20,376 nucleotides of DNA from Gammaproteobacteria bacterium (GCA_019634245.1 JAHQVR010000037.1:1-20376); one strand, 5' to 3'; counted from the stretch's first letter, positions 6,348 through 13,570 are shown. The notes: generated from the letters alone by a model not told the origin. Translations and numbers: made by a program.

Positions 6348-7247
6348 TTAAGTGACAGAAGCAAGGTTAGGTGCTTGCTGATAGCGGCCTCGCAATATTT
6401 TGCGACCAGAATTCTTATCATGGTCCACAAAACTCGTTCTGCAGTGCAGAATATTACGGGTAATGATGCCCTGACCCGCCTGTAGTTTTAAGGTAGTGTG
6501 CCAGTGTTTTAGCTGATTTAGTAGTTCCGATGCCGTGCGGGCAGCATCCAATGTATTCTCATCCCGCCAGTCGATATTTCGTTGCCGGGTGGTGAATCGA
6601 GTTAGTAGACGCTGGTTATTGTCAACGCTAAACACGGGAACTACTCGGTCGGGCCGATCAGGCCCTAACTCATCGCGTGATTTTGGAAGCAGCATCGCTT
6701 GAGGGTGCGTCAGTGGTTTAACACAATAAGGATAACGGTCGTAGAGTGCTATCAGCAACAATTCGTCATCGAGGATAGTCAGTTCTCCGCCAATCGCCGC
6801 TGGCTGTAAACAGTGCAAACAGAAACTCCTAACATGTGCGTCTTGAGCATTGTAGTAGCCGTCTGTATGCCAATTCATCGCGCGATCAGAATAGGGTACA
6901 AATCGTTTTCGTTCGGTGTTTACGGAATTCTCCAACAGCGAAAGGTTGTCCGCCCCGATTAAGACACCATCATCAGCGTCAGCTAAGCCAAGCTCTGCAT
7001 ATAGATTAACCGCGGCCTTTCGCTGTTCATTGTCGTCAAGGGGATCGCTAAACTGGTACAGTGCGAATCCATGATGCTCAACATCGGAACATAGTTTTTG
7101 CAGTATCTCTTGATCTTTTAAATTGCTATCGATGCTGAATACCATCGTACGATTGGCCTGCTGCGTGGATACCAGGGACAAGCGATGCTCCCGCCAACAC
7201 TGATAGGCGTTAGAAGTTCCATCAAAAGGTTTTGGCAAACCGGTCAC
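6348..7247 (-). CDS. TauD/TfdA-like Fe(II)/2-oxoglutarate-dependent dioxygenase
   Basis: A 299-residue enzyme of the TauD/TfdA/gamma-butyrobetaine hydroxylase superfamily. The iron triad is visible as H127-T-D129 in MNWHTDGYYN and a distal His268 in NILHCRTSF. Arginines at 285 and 287 in LRGRYQ are placed to bind 2-oxoglutarate. The N-terminal PFDG...AYQCWREHRLSL pattern (7-25) is shared with a subgroup of these oxygenases and supports the GTG start at 7247; an internal Met35 is the alternative. Characterised relatives hydroxylate sulfonates, carnitine precursors and other small molecules, so the substrate cannot be told. It is the first gene of the five-gene minus-strand operon, and its upstream region is shared with the divergent cytochrome c gene. 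Association with Cas6-like and TrpD2-like proteins is unusual for a taurine-type enzyme. Confidence 0.85.
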   Translation of the reverse strand: MTGLPKPFDGTSNAYQCWREHRLSLVSTQQANRTMVFSIDSNLKDQEILQKLCSDVEHHGFALYQFSDPLDDNEQRKAAVNLYAELGLADADDGVLIGADNLSLLENSVNTERKRFVPYSDRAMNWHTDGYYNAQDAHVRSFCLHCLQPAAIGGELTILDDELLLIALYDRYPYCVKPLTHPQAMLLPKSRDELGPDRPDRVVPVFSVDNNQRLLTRFTTRQRNIDWRDENTLDAARTASELLNQLKHWHTTLKLQAGQGIITRNILHCRTSFVDHDKNSGRKILRGRYQQAPNLASVT

Positions 7248-7437
7248 AGTCGGATATTTCCTAATTTGAGTGTTGATATTTAAACGTTAGTCAAGTTAAC
7301 TTATCGGCTCTTGCACACAGTGATCCTGTTCTTCCAGTGGATAAGTGTATCCTGTAATCAGATGGCAGTCCCTGGGGACATGACGCAGTTATTTATAAAG
7401 GCATAGGTCTCAACTACTTTCGAAATTTAGGCAGCTC
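7248..7437. promoter_or_regulatory. divergent promoter region with several inverted repeats
   Basis: This 190-base gap separates the minus-strand dioxygenase operon from the plus-strand cytochrome c gene, so it should hold promoters for both. It contains a perfect 10-base palindrome AAGTTAACTT (7293-7302), a dyad GGATA-AGTG-TATCC (7339-7352) and a dyad GTCC-CTGG-GGAC (7368-7379). Any could be an operator. No -35/-10 pair is clear enough to mark. Confidence 0.35.
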
Positions 7438-8127
7438 ATGGTGAAAATCAAGCACAGTCAAGCAATCCAGTTTCTTCTATTAGTGGCTTCCATTGTCCTG
7501 TCGAGCACCGTGAACGCAGAAGGGGCACAAATTTTCCAAACTGAATGCGCTCATTGTCATAGTTTGGAGCAGGATGCCTCTGCGAAGGTAGGTCCTGCGC
7601 TTGCTGATCTGATAGACAAGCCAGCGGGAAAGGAGGTTGGTTATGACTATTCAGAAGCGCTCATCAGCGCCGCATCGGCTGGTTTAGTGTGGGATGAGAA
7701 TACGTTAGATAAATTTTTATTGGCTCCTAATAGCATCGTGGATGGGTCAAAAATGGCCTACTCCGGGTTAGAAGATGAAGGTCTGCGTAGTGTTCTTATT
7801 GCTTGGCTTAAGGAGACGTCGGTAGAAGAGCTCGCCGCCATTTCGAAACAGATGTCACAGTCAGTCTCTCCCGAGGTAATGCGAATCCAAGAGATTAAGG
7901 GCGACCCTGAATATGGAGAGTATCTGGCCGCTGAGTGTGTTACCTGTCATGCAGGCGGCTCGGGTGGTGTTCCGCCTATAGAAGGTCTAGGTCGAGCCTA
8001 TTTTATTCAGTCATTGCTGGATTACAGCGACGGTACACGGACCAATCAGGTCATGCAGCTAATGACTGCAAACTTAGGTGATGATGAACTGGCCGCCTTG
8101 GCGGCCTATTTCACGAAAGAAAATTGA
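7438..8127 (+). CDS. periplasmic dihaem cytochrome c
   Basis: A 229-residue secreted cytochrome with two class I c-type domains. A Sec signal peptide covers residues 1-27, with a likely cut after VNA. Domain one has the haem motif CAHCH (37-41), Gly/Pro-rich K-V-G-P-A-L after it, and a GSKMAY stretch giving the probable axial Met106; this is the mitochondrial/c-550-like pattern. Domain two has CVTCH (167-171) and the ending DYSDGTRTNQVMQLM...LAAYF (195-225), typical of the cytochrome c-553/FccA type; its axial ligand is probably Met206 or Met209. It is divergent from the dioxygenase operon, with a Sel1-repeat gene immediately downstream. It may take electrons from periplasmic sulfur oxidation, since FccA-like domains serve flavocytochrome c sulfide dehydrogenase. 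No flavoprotein partner lies in the window. Confidence 0.88.
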   Translation: MVKIKHSQAIQFLLLVASIVLSSTVNAEGAQIFQTECAHCHSLEQDASAKVGPALADLIDKPAGKEVGYDYSEALISAASAGLVWDENTLDKFLLAPNSIVDGSKMAYSGLEDEGLRSVLIAWLKETSVEELAAISKQMSQSVSPEVMRIQEIKGDPEYGEYLAAECVTCHAGGSGGVPPIEGLGRAYFIQSLLDYSDGTRTNQVMQLMTANLGDDELAALAAYFTKEN

Positions 8128-8139
8128 TTGAGCGATTGT

Positions 8140-8592
8140 ATGAGCACATTGGATGATAATCAGCGAATGCAATTGAGCAGTGGCATTGCTGCTTTCGAAG
8201 CTAAGGAATTTAGGCGGGCATGGCAGATGTTGCAACCACTTTCTGATGAAGGAGACGCTGAAGCGCAATACCGGTGCGCCATAATGGTTCAGAATGGATT
8301 GGGGGCCATTGCCAGACCCAAGGCTGCTGCCGCTTTAATGAAACAGGCAGCCGATCAAAATTTTGGCCTGGCGCAGCACGGTCTAGGTGTCATGTATTTG
8401 TTTGGGGAGGGGGTTGATAAAGACGTATCCGAAGCCATCCGGTTACTGACTCTAGCTGGTGAGAGCGGCCTGGCAGGTGCTTGGTCAACATTGGGTATGA
8501 TTTACATGGAAGGTCAAGAGGTCGACAAAGATGAACAAAAGGCAATTTCTTTCTATGAGAAGGCTGGTTTTGACCCCAAAGAATTTAGTTAG
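8140..8592 (+). CDS. Sel1-like repeat (tetratricopeptide-like) protein
   Basis: A 150-residue soluble protein of Sel1-like repeats, helical scaffolds for protein-protein contacts. Repeat patterns seen are AEAQYRCAIMVQNGLGAIAR, LAQHGLGVMYLFGEGVDKD and AWSTLGMIYMEGQEVDKD, each followed by a helix of the A-x-x-L-x-x-x-A type. I chose the ATG at 8140; an in-frame TTG at 8128 would add four residues and sit directly on the stop of the cytochrome gene. Neither start has a strong Shine-Dalgarno. There is no signal peptide, so it appears cytoplasmic although its upstream partner is periplasmic. The 12-base spacing implies co-transcription with the cytochrome gene. Its partner protein is unknown. Confidence 0.82.
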   Translation: MSTLDDNQRMQLSSGIAAFEAKEFRRAWQMLQPLSDEGDAEAQYRCAIMVQNGLGAIARPKAAAALMKQAADQNFGLAQHGLGVMYLFGEGVDKDVSEAIRLLTLAGESGLAGAWSTLGMIYMEGQEVDKDEQKAISFYEKAGFDPKEFS

Positions 8593-8650
8593 GTGAAACT
8601 GGTTGCTCAACACCTAGAAATACCCGTACGGGCTGATGCAGCCAACTAGC
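8593..8650. other. convergent intergenic region with dyad symmetry
   Basis: The ends of the Sel1-repeat gene and the minus-strand 243-residue gene meet here. A perfect palindrome CCCGTACGGG (8623-8632) overlaps a hairpin GGCTG-ATG-CAGCC (8631-8643). No T tract follows on either strand, so intrinsic termination is possible but not shown. Confidence 0.3.
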
Positions 8651-9382
8651 TTACTCAGGCAAGGCTGCTTGCAGCTTCTCTCGGTCAAACCACCAGTCCT
8701 GCTGGACCATCACATCGATCACATTGCGTAGGCGGACTAAAAACTTGGATGGATCATCCAGCTCCAGTCGCTCGACCCACAGCTCAAACATTTGTTGGGA
8801 TTCCACATTGCTGTGACGCCTCGCGACTTTGGCCAACATTCCTCCGGTGAAGAGGCGTAACTCATCGTATTCGTCCTCTGCACAGCGTAAATCCACCACA
8901 TAGTGGGCGGTTGCTGCCACCACGGCAGCGCCATCGGAATTATCCGGCATTTCATCAATGATCATGTCAAGAATATTGGCGCTGAGATGGGGGTTCACAG
9001 GGTAGGTTACCGCCAGCCAAGCCGCTTGTCCGATAGCTGGTAGTGCGTCCTCCCTATCGGACAAATAAACATATTGGCAGGCTAAAGCAGCATCTTCGAA
9101 CTTCTGTTGTTCGATAAGAACAGGCAAGCATGACTTGGCGTTTTCCCAGGCGGATGCTTTTAAATCTAGATCGAGCATTAAGCCTGCGGCTTCAAGTTTC
9201 AAGGTCGCAACTTGCAGATCAGATGATTCGGCACTCGTCGTGCTCACGCGATCTAAACGGTCCAGTTCGGCTCTGATAGTCTCCAATTTTGCTTCACGGT
9301 CGGAGTCTGGCTGCTTGTCCATCAAACCCTGTTCAGCGTCAGTCAGGGACAGTGGTTGGGCATCTTCTGGGCGAAATTTCAT
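8651..9382 (-). CDS. conserved-looking hypothetical protein, helical, divergent from dsrA
   Basis: A 243-residue protein I do not recognise. It is acidic, has no signal peptide or membrane segment, and is strongly helical throughout. A charged segment near 25-45 (SDREAKLETIRAELDRLDR) could form a short coiled coil. The middle (about 75-130) has alanine-rich helix pairs such as FEDAALACQYVYLSDREDAL, reminiscent of tetratricopeptide-type scaffolds but without a clear repeat. The last part holds DPSKFLVRLRNVIDVMVQQD and a tryptophan pair in QQDWWFDRE. ORF length, ATG start and codon pattern look genuine. It lies head-to-head with dsrA across a 218-base gap, so the two may share regulation. A role in rDsr assembly or regulation is only inferred from position. 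Confidence 0.72.
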   Translation of the reverse strand: MKFRPEDAQPLSLTDAEQGLMDKQPDSDREAKLETIRAELDRLDRVSTTSAESSDLQVATLKLEAAGLMLDLDLKASAWENAKSCLPVLIEQQKFEDAALACQYVYLSDREDALPAIGQAAWLAVTYPVNPHLSANILDMIIDEMPDNSDGAAVVAATAHYVVDLRCAEDEYDELRLFTGGMLAKVARRHSNVESQQMFELWVERLELDDPSKFLVRLRNVIDVMVQQDWWFDREKLQAALPE

Positions 9383-9433
9383 GCTTTGCCATTAAAGGAA
9401 CACAATGCAGGTTATGGTACCGTTGATTTCACA

Positions 9434-9478
9434 CCCGAGTAGGTGAATTCGGGCTATATATCTTAAGAGATATATGCC
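9434..9478. promoter_or_regulatory. overlapping inverted repeats upstream of dsrA
   Basis: In the 218-base region between the 243-residue gene and dsrA, two dyads overlap. CCCGA (9434-9438) pairs with TCGGG (9449-9453). GGC-T-ATATATCT (9452-9463) pairs with AGATATAT-GCC (9468-9478) around the loop TAAG, eleven pairs with one bulged T. The two hairpins share bases 9452-9453, so as RNA they would compete, and as DNA they could be operators for the divergent genes. Their function is inferred from position only. Confidence 0.45.
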
Positions 9479-9527
9479 ATATTTTGAATGTGCACAAAGA
9501 CGGATAGGCGCACTTTCGGTGGTTCAC

Positions 9528-9533
9528 TACAAT
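9528..9533 (+). promoter_or_regulatory. possible -10 element for the dsr operon
   Basis: TACAAT matches the sigma-70 -10 consensus at five of six positions and lies 67 bases before the dsrA ATG. No convincing -35 hexamer sits 16-18 bases upstream, so this is weak; an activator-dependent promoter would explain the missing -35. Confidence 0.2.
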
Positions 9534-9585
9534 AAAACGGATTGATAGACCCATTACCTATGTTTAAACCATCTTTTCAAGTGTA

Positions 9586-9591
9586 TTGGAG
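9586..9591 (+). promoter_or_regulatory. ribosome binding site that decides the dsrA start
   Basis: TTGGAG lies nine bases before the ATG at 9601. The in-frame TTG at 9586 is itself part of this Shine-Dalgarno, so it is unlikely to be the start codon; the ATG is preferred. Confidence 0.6.
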
Positions 9592-9600
9592 CCGACTCGA

Positions 9601-10875
9601 ATGAGCGACAAAGAATCCAGCGGGAAACATGACACGCCCATGCTCGATCACCTGGAGAGTGGGCCATGGCCAAGTTTTGTCTCTGGAATAAAACGGTTGC
9701 GGGATGACCATCCCAGTGACCGTGTCAACGATATGGCCAACGATTTACTGGGTCAGTTGGAACACTCCTACAACACACGCAAGGGCTATTGGAAAGGTGG
9801 GACTGTCAGCGTCTATGGTTATGGCGGCGGCATTATTCCACGGTTCTCAGAAGTGGGAGATATGTTTCCCAAATCGAGGGAATTTCATACGCTCCGAGTT
9901 CAACCCCCGGCTGGCAACCACTATTCAACTGATGTATTGCGCGAACTGGCGGATAGTTGGGAGAAGCACGGCTCGGGGCTGGTAACCTTTCACGGCCAAA
10001 CCGGTAACATTATGTTCATCGGCGCCACCACCGAAAACACTCAGCATTTCTTTGACGAGATCAATGAATATGGGTTTGATCTTGGAGGCGCGGGACCTTG
10101 CGTGCGAACAGCGATGTCCTGTGTTGGAAGTGCCCGGTGTGAAATGTCTTGCACCAATGAGCACAAAGTGCATAGAAGCTTGGTGAACAATTTCACCGAC
10201 GATGTTCACCGACCAGCTTTACCCTATAAATTCAAATTCAAAATATCAGGGTGTCCAAACGATTGCATGAATTCAATCGAGCGGGCGGATTTCGCGGTGA
10301 TTGGCACCTGGCGTGATGATATGAAAGTCGACCAAGAGGCTTTTAAGGCCTACGTAAATAAAAAGGGTCGGCAGCACGTCATTGACAACATCATTACGCG
10401 TTGCCCCACCAATTCTTTATCGCTGAAAGAAGACGACAGCATCGACGTGGATAATCGGAACTGTGTTCGCTGCATGCATTGTTTAAATGTGGTGCCGTCG
10501 GCGTTTAGTCCCGGTGACGACAAGGGTGTGAGTATTTTAATTGGTGGAAAACGCACATTAAAAATTGGGGATTTGTTCGGCACGGTCATTGTTCCGTTTA
10601 TGCGGTTAGAAACCGAAGAAGACTATGAGCGAATCGTAGAAATTGCTGAGGAAACGATTGATTTCTTCGCCGAAAATGCGTTAGAGCATGAACGCACCGG
10701 AGAGATGATCGAACGAATTGGACTGGTGAATTTTCTTGAAGGTATCGGTGTCGATGTCGATCCTAATATGGTATCTCACCCGCGCGAAAGCTCCTATGTG
10801 CGCATGGATGAATGGGATGAAGAGGCGGCCAAGTGGTTCGAGCGCAGAGCGGCGAGTGCAGGAGCCCAAAACTAA
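9601..10875 (+). CDS. dsrA: reverse dissimilatory sulfite reductase, alpha subunit
   Basis: DsrA, 424 residues with the ATG at 9601, near the usual length. With DsrB it forms the cytoplasmic alpha2-beta2 sirohaem enzyme that in sulfur oxidisers converts DsrC-bound persulfide sulfur to sulfite. The N-terminal TPMLDHLESGPWPSFVSGIK is typical of the family. The sirohaem/[4Fe-4S] cysteines are present as C174-x5-C180 (in MSCVGSARCEMSC) and C218-x3-C222 (in SGCPNDC). An inserted ferredoxin domain has C268 in RCPTNSL and C288-x2-C291-x2-C294. Cofactor motifs cannot tell oxidative from reductive Dsr, but the accompanying dsrEFH and dsrL mark the oxidative type. It is the first gene of the operon, and its TAA overlaps the dsrB start by one base. 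Confidence 0.97.
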   Translation: MSDKESSGKHDTPMLDHLESGPWPSFVSGIKRLRDDHPSDRVNDMANDLLGQLEHSYNTRKGYWKGGTVSVYGYGGGIIPRFSEVGDMFPKSREFHTLRVQPPAGNHYSTDVLRELADSWEKHGSGLVTFHGQTGNIMFIGATTENTQHFFDEINEYGFDLGGAGPCVRTAMSCVGSARCEMSCTNEHKVHRSLVNNFTDDVHRPALPYKFKFKISGCPNDCMNSIERADFAVIGTWRDDMKVDQEAFKAYVNKKGRQHVIDNIITRCPTNSLSLKEDDSIDVDNRNCVRCMHCLNVVPSAFSPGDDKGVSILIGGKRTLKIGDLFGTVIVPFMRLETEEDYERIVEIAEETIDFFAENALEHERTGEMIERIGLVNFLEGIGVDVDPNMVSHPRESSYVRMDEWDEEAAKWFERRAASAGAQN

Positions 10876-11972
10876 TGGCTACATCGACGGCAAAAAAAGA
10901 AAAAAAGGTCATGCGCAAGGCCATCGAAAGTGGCTGTCCGGATGGCATGCAGTATGTACATCCAGTGATGCTTCGAAACTTTGGCCAATGGGTAAATCAT
11001 ACTCATCCGAAGCCAGGTGTACTGTGTCACATAGCTGCTAGTGGTGAATCAATTTGGACGGTTCGGGCGGGTACGCAACGCATACTGGATGTGTTTACTC
11101 TGCGTAAACTTTGCGACATCGGTGATGAGTATGCCGATGGGCACGTTCGATTTACAATACGGTCCAATATAGAATATATGGTGGACACGGAAGAAAAGGT
11201 GGAGCCACTCATTCAGGCTCTGACCGATGCCGGCTTCATCGTTGGCGGCACTCAGAATACGGTGGCGATGATCTCGCATACGCAAGGTTGGCTGCATTGC
11301 GATATACCAGGCACAGATGCCTCAGGCATCGTCAAATCGATGATGGATGAATTAATTCATGAATTTACCCATGCCGAAATGCCCAACCGAGTGCATATTA
11401 CAACCTCCTGTTGTCAAATAAACTGTGGCGGGCAGGGCGATATTGCGATCAACATACAACACACCAAGCCACCCAAGATTAATCATGATCTCGTTGCCAA
11501 TGTGTGTGAACGCCCTTCAGTTGTTGCCCGTTGTCCAGTAGCGGCTATTCGCCCCGCAATGGTGAACGGCAAGCCTTCTTTAGAAGTCGATGAAAAGAAG
11601 TGCATCTGTTGTGGCGCTTGTTACCCTCCCTGTCCTCCTATGCAAATAAACGATCCAGAGCATTCAAAACTGGCTGTGTGGGTTGGGGGCAATCACTCAA
11701 ATGCCCGCAGCAAGCCCTCTTTTCAAAAGTTGGTCGCGGCAGGAATTCCCAACAACCCACCACGTTGGCCCGAAGCAACCGAGGTCGTAAAAAAGATTCT
11801 CTATGCGTATAAAGAAGATGCTAAAGATTGGGAACGCATAAACGATTGGATCGACAGAATTGGCTGGCCACGATTTTTTGAAGTGACTGATCTGCCATTT
11901 ACCAAGTTTCATATTGATAATTGGCGTGGCGCCAGAAAGAGCTTGAATTCTTCAAGTCATATACGCTTCTAG
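10875..11972 (+). CDS. dsrB: reverse dissimilatory sulfite reductase, beta subunit
   Basis: DsrB, 365 residues from the ATG at 10875, which overlaps the dsrA stop by one base (TAATG). An AGGAG about ten bases upstream supports it; an in-frame GTG at 10833 lies inside dsrA and is unlikely. DsrB carries the catalytically active sirohaem of the DsrAB heterotetramer. Seen are the TTSCCQINCGGQGDIA motif (177-190), CERPSVVARCPVAAIRP (211-227) and the ferredoxin motif C243-x2-C246-x2-C249-x3-C253-P. The first 19 residues are unusually lysine-rich (KKEKKVMRK) before the conserved SGCPDGMQYVHPVM. The downstream gap to dsrE is only 26 bases, so the genes are co-transcribed. Confidence 0.97.
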   Translation: MATSTAKKEKKVMRKAIESGCPDGMQYVHPVMLRNFGQWVNHTHPKPGVLCHIAASGESIWTVRAGTQRILDVFTLRKLCDIGDEYADGHVRFTIRSNIEYMVDTEEKVEPLIQALTDAGFIVGGTQNTVAMISHTQGWLHCDIPGTDASGIVKSMMDELIHEFTHAEMPNRVHITTSCCQINCGGQGDIAINIQHTKPPKINHDLVANVCERPSVVARCPVAAIRPAMVNGKPSLEVDEKKCICCGACYPPCPPMQINDPEHSKLAVWVGGNHSNARSKPSFQKLVAAGIPNNPPRWPEATEVVKKILYAYKEDAKDWERINDWIDRIGWPRFFEVTDLPFTKFHIDNWRGARKSLNSSSHIRF

Positions 11973-11998
11973 CATAATATCAACCTGGATTTGTATTT

Positions 11999-12391
11999 GT
12001 GAAATTCGCAGTACTTGTCAACGAAGGTCCCTATCAGCATCAGGCGGCAGACTCTGCTTATCAGTTTGTTAGTGCGGCCCTGGCAGCTGGTCATGAAGTG
12101 ATGCGGGTGTTTTTCTATCATGATGGAGTGAATAACGGTTCACGTCTCACCACTCCTCCACAAGACGATAGGCACATACAACAGCGCTGGACTGATCTGG
12201 CGAGTGAACAGAATGTTGATTTGGTGCTCTGTGTTGCAGCCTGTCAACGGCGTGGAATGGTCGATGATGGGGAAAGAGATCGCAATGGTAAAGATGCGAC
12301 CAACATTGCTGAAGGCTTTAGGATTTCAGGTTTGGGGCAGCTGATCGAAGCAGGAATCGAGGCAGACAGGCTTATTACCTTTGGTGACTAA
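11999..12391 (+). CDS. dsrE: sulfurtransferase subunit DsrE
   Basis: DsrE, 130 residues, the standard length, starting with GTG at 11999; a weak CTGGAT precedes it. It forms the hexameric DsrEFH complex (related to TusBCD) that carries persulfide sulfur and hands it to DsrC in the cytoplasm. The N-terminal NEGPYQHQAADSAYQF and central VFFYHDGVNNGSRLTTPPQDD are diagnostic. The sulfur-carrying cysteine is Cys78 in DLVLCVAACQRRG, the position shown to be active in Allochromatium vinosum; Cys82 is nearby. The C-terminal DRLITFGD is typical. dsrEFH is absent from sulfate reducers, so this gene marks the oxidative pathway. Confidence 0.96.
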   Translation: MKFAVLVNEGPYQHQAADSAYQFVSAALAAGHEVMRVFFYHDGVNNGSRLTTPPQDDRHIQQRWTDLASEQNVDLVLCVAACQRRGMVDDGERDRNGKDATNIAEGFRISGLGQLIEAGIEADRLITFGD

Positions 12392-12430
12392 TCCAACGGT
12401 CTAAACATGCAGCGGAAACGATAAGCGGTA

Positions 12431-12814
12431 ATGGAAGAAGAATACTCAGGTGGCGTAGTAAAGAAGTTTCTTTATGTGAATCGGCGAGCCCCTCACGGCA
12501 GCATTTATGCGCTTGAATCATTAGAGACTGTACTAATCGGTGCGGCCTTCGATCAAGATGTCAGCATGCTCTTTATAGACGATGGGGTTTACCAACTGAA
12601 GAAAGACCAACAACCAGATGGCATAGAGTTCAAGAATTTTTCCAAAGCTTATCGTGCTTTAGAAATGTATGACGTGGAAAAACTTTATGTTGAAAAAGAA
12701 TCCTTGGCAGAGCGTGGCCTAACCGAGGGCGATTTGCTGGTCGATATTGAACTGGTGGAACGCTCAGCAGTGAAGGATTTGGTCGACTCGCAAGATGTAA
12801 TTTTGAGCTTTTAA
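12431..12814 (+). CDS. dsrF: sulfurtransferase complex subunit DsrF
   Basis: DsrF, 127 residues, the second subunit of the DsrEFH sulfur-transfer complex. Family features are the KKFLYVNRRAPHGSIYALE start, TVLIGAAFDQDVSMLFIDDGVYQL in the middle (split over 49-73) and the DSQDVILSF end. The protein contains no cysteine at all, so it cannot carry sulfur itself and should be structural, leaving transfer to DsrE Cys78 and DsrH Cys20. It follows dsrE after 39 bases and precedes dsrH by 22. No strong Shine-Dalgarno is evident before the ATG, so a start a few codons further in cannot be excluded. Confidence 0.94.
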   Translation: MEEEYSGGVVKKFLYVNRRAPHGSIYALESLETVLIGAAFDQDVSMLFIDDGVYQLKKDQQPDGIEFKNFSKAYRALEMYDVEKLYVEKESLAERGLTEGDLLVDIELVERSAVKDLVDSQDVILSF

Positions 12815-12836
12815 TGGTGCAGCAACGCTTAAGAAT

Positions 12837-13145
12837 ATGGCTACTTTAAATATTGTCAACAAATCTCCGTTTGAGAAACGCACCTTAGAGCAATGCCTTC
12901 CACGTATCAGTGACGGTGACAGTGTGTTGTTGATTGAAGATGCTTGTGTCGCTGCAGTCTCAGGCACCACATTTGAGCCAGAACTGAAGCAATCTTCAGG
13001 CTCAGTTAAACTCTACGTTTTGGAGCCGGACTTGGCGGCACGGGGGCTGTCTGGCGCGACTCTGATGAACGAATTTGCAACTGTAGATTATGCTGGTTTT
13101 GTGGAGCTAGTTAGCACGCACGACCGAGTACATTCCTGGCTCTAA
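12837..13145 (+). CDS. dsrH: sulfurtransferase complex subunit DsrH
   Basis: DsrH, 102 residues, the third DsrEFH subunit (TusB-like). The N-terminal ATLNIVNKSPFEKRTLEQCL includes Cys20, the conserved cysteine of the family. GDSVLLIEDACVAAVSGT follows, and the C-terminal ends with the usual THDRVHSWL. Length is normal. It sits between dsrF (22-base gap) and dsrC (41-base gap), the standard order in purple sulfur bacteria and related oxidisers. In the complex the three proteins pair as two stacked trimers, with DsrE providing the main transfer site to DsrC. Confidence 0.95.
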   Translation: MATLNIVNKSPFEKRTLEQCLPRISDGDSVLLIEDACVAAVSGTTFEPELKQSSGSVKLYVLEPDLAARGLSGATLMNEFATVDYAGFVELVSTHDRVHSWL

Positions 13146-13174
13146 ACTTAGACGGGCCGGGTAACAAATAATTT

Positions 13175-13178
13175 GGAG
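13175..13178 (+). promoter_or_regulatory. strong ribosome binding site of dsrC
   Basis: GGAG lies eight bases before the dsrC ATG at 13187, clearer than the sites before its neighbours dsrF and dsrM. This fits the high DsrC level needed relative to the enzymes it serves. Confidence 0.55.
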
Positions 13179-13186
13179 AACTTAGC

Positions 13187-13519
13187 ATGGCGATCGAAGT
13201 AAACGGCAAAACTCTTGAGACTGACGAAGAGGGATACCTGGCGAATTTGGCTGACTGGGAACCAGAGGTAGCCACTGAGATGGCCGCGATTGATGATTGC
13301 GACCTATCTGAAAATCATTGGGAGGTGATCAATTTCCTCAGAGAATATTACGAGGAATATCAGATCGCTCCCGCGGTGCGAGTGCTCACTAAGGCCATTG
13401 GTAAAAAGCTTGGCAAAGATAAGGGTAACAGTGGATATCTTTATGAACTCTACCCGTATGGACCTGCGAAGCAGGCATGTAAGTACGCCGGTCTACCTAA
13501 GCCTACTGGCTGCGTCTAA
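13187..13519 (+). CDS. dsrC: sulfur-carrier protein DsrC
   Basis: DsrC, 110 residues, the soluble carrier that takes sulfur from DsrEFH, presents it to DsrAB, and whose trisulfide or thiols connect to DsrMKJOP. Both conserved C-terminal arm cysteines are present: the penultimate Cys109 and Cys98 eleven residues earlier, in KQACKYAGLPKPTGCV. This separates true DsrC from TusE (only the last cysteine) and from cysteine-less regulatory homologues. The N-terminal GYLANLADWEPEVATEMA and the NHWEVINFLREYYEEYQIAP helix-turn-helix-like core are family-typical. The gap to dsrM is 64 bases and holds dyads. Confidence 0.97.
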   Translation: MAIEVNGKTLETDEEGYLANLADWEPEVATEMAAIDDCDLSENHWEVINFLREYYEEYQIAPAVRVLTKAIGKKLGKDKGNSGYLYELYPYGPAKQACKYAGLPKPTGCV

Positions 13520-13525
13520 TTTAGT

Positions 13526-13570
13526 CGGCCTATCATAGCGGCCGGATGCGTGAACCGGTTGTGACAACGG
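13526..13570 (+). promoter_or_regulatory. intercistronic hairpins between dsrC and dsrM
   Basis: CGGCC (13526-13530) and GGCCG (13540-13544) form a five-pair stem with a nine-base loop. Further on, GTTG-TGA-CAAC (13558-13568) forms a small stem extended by two CG pairs past a bulge. There is no T tract. Such structures could stabilise the 3' end of upstream dsrC message or set up processing. Confidence 0.3.

Noticed and set aside
9586..9600. TTG start for dsrA
   Set aside because: The TTG is part of the Shine-Dalgarno for the ATG at 9601, and the family N-terminus fits the ATG.
10833..10874. GTG start for dsrB inside dsrA
   Set aside because: It would add a 14-residue unmatched extension; the ATG at 10875 has an AGGAG upstream and the usual one-base overlap.
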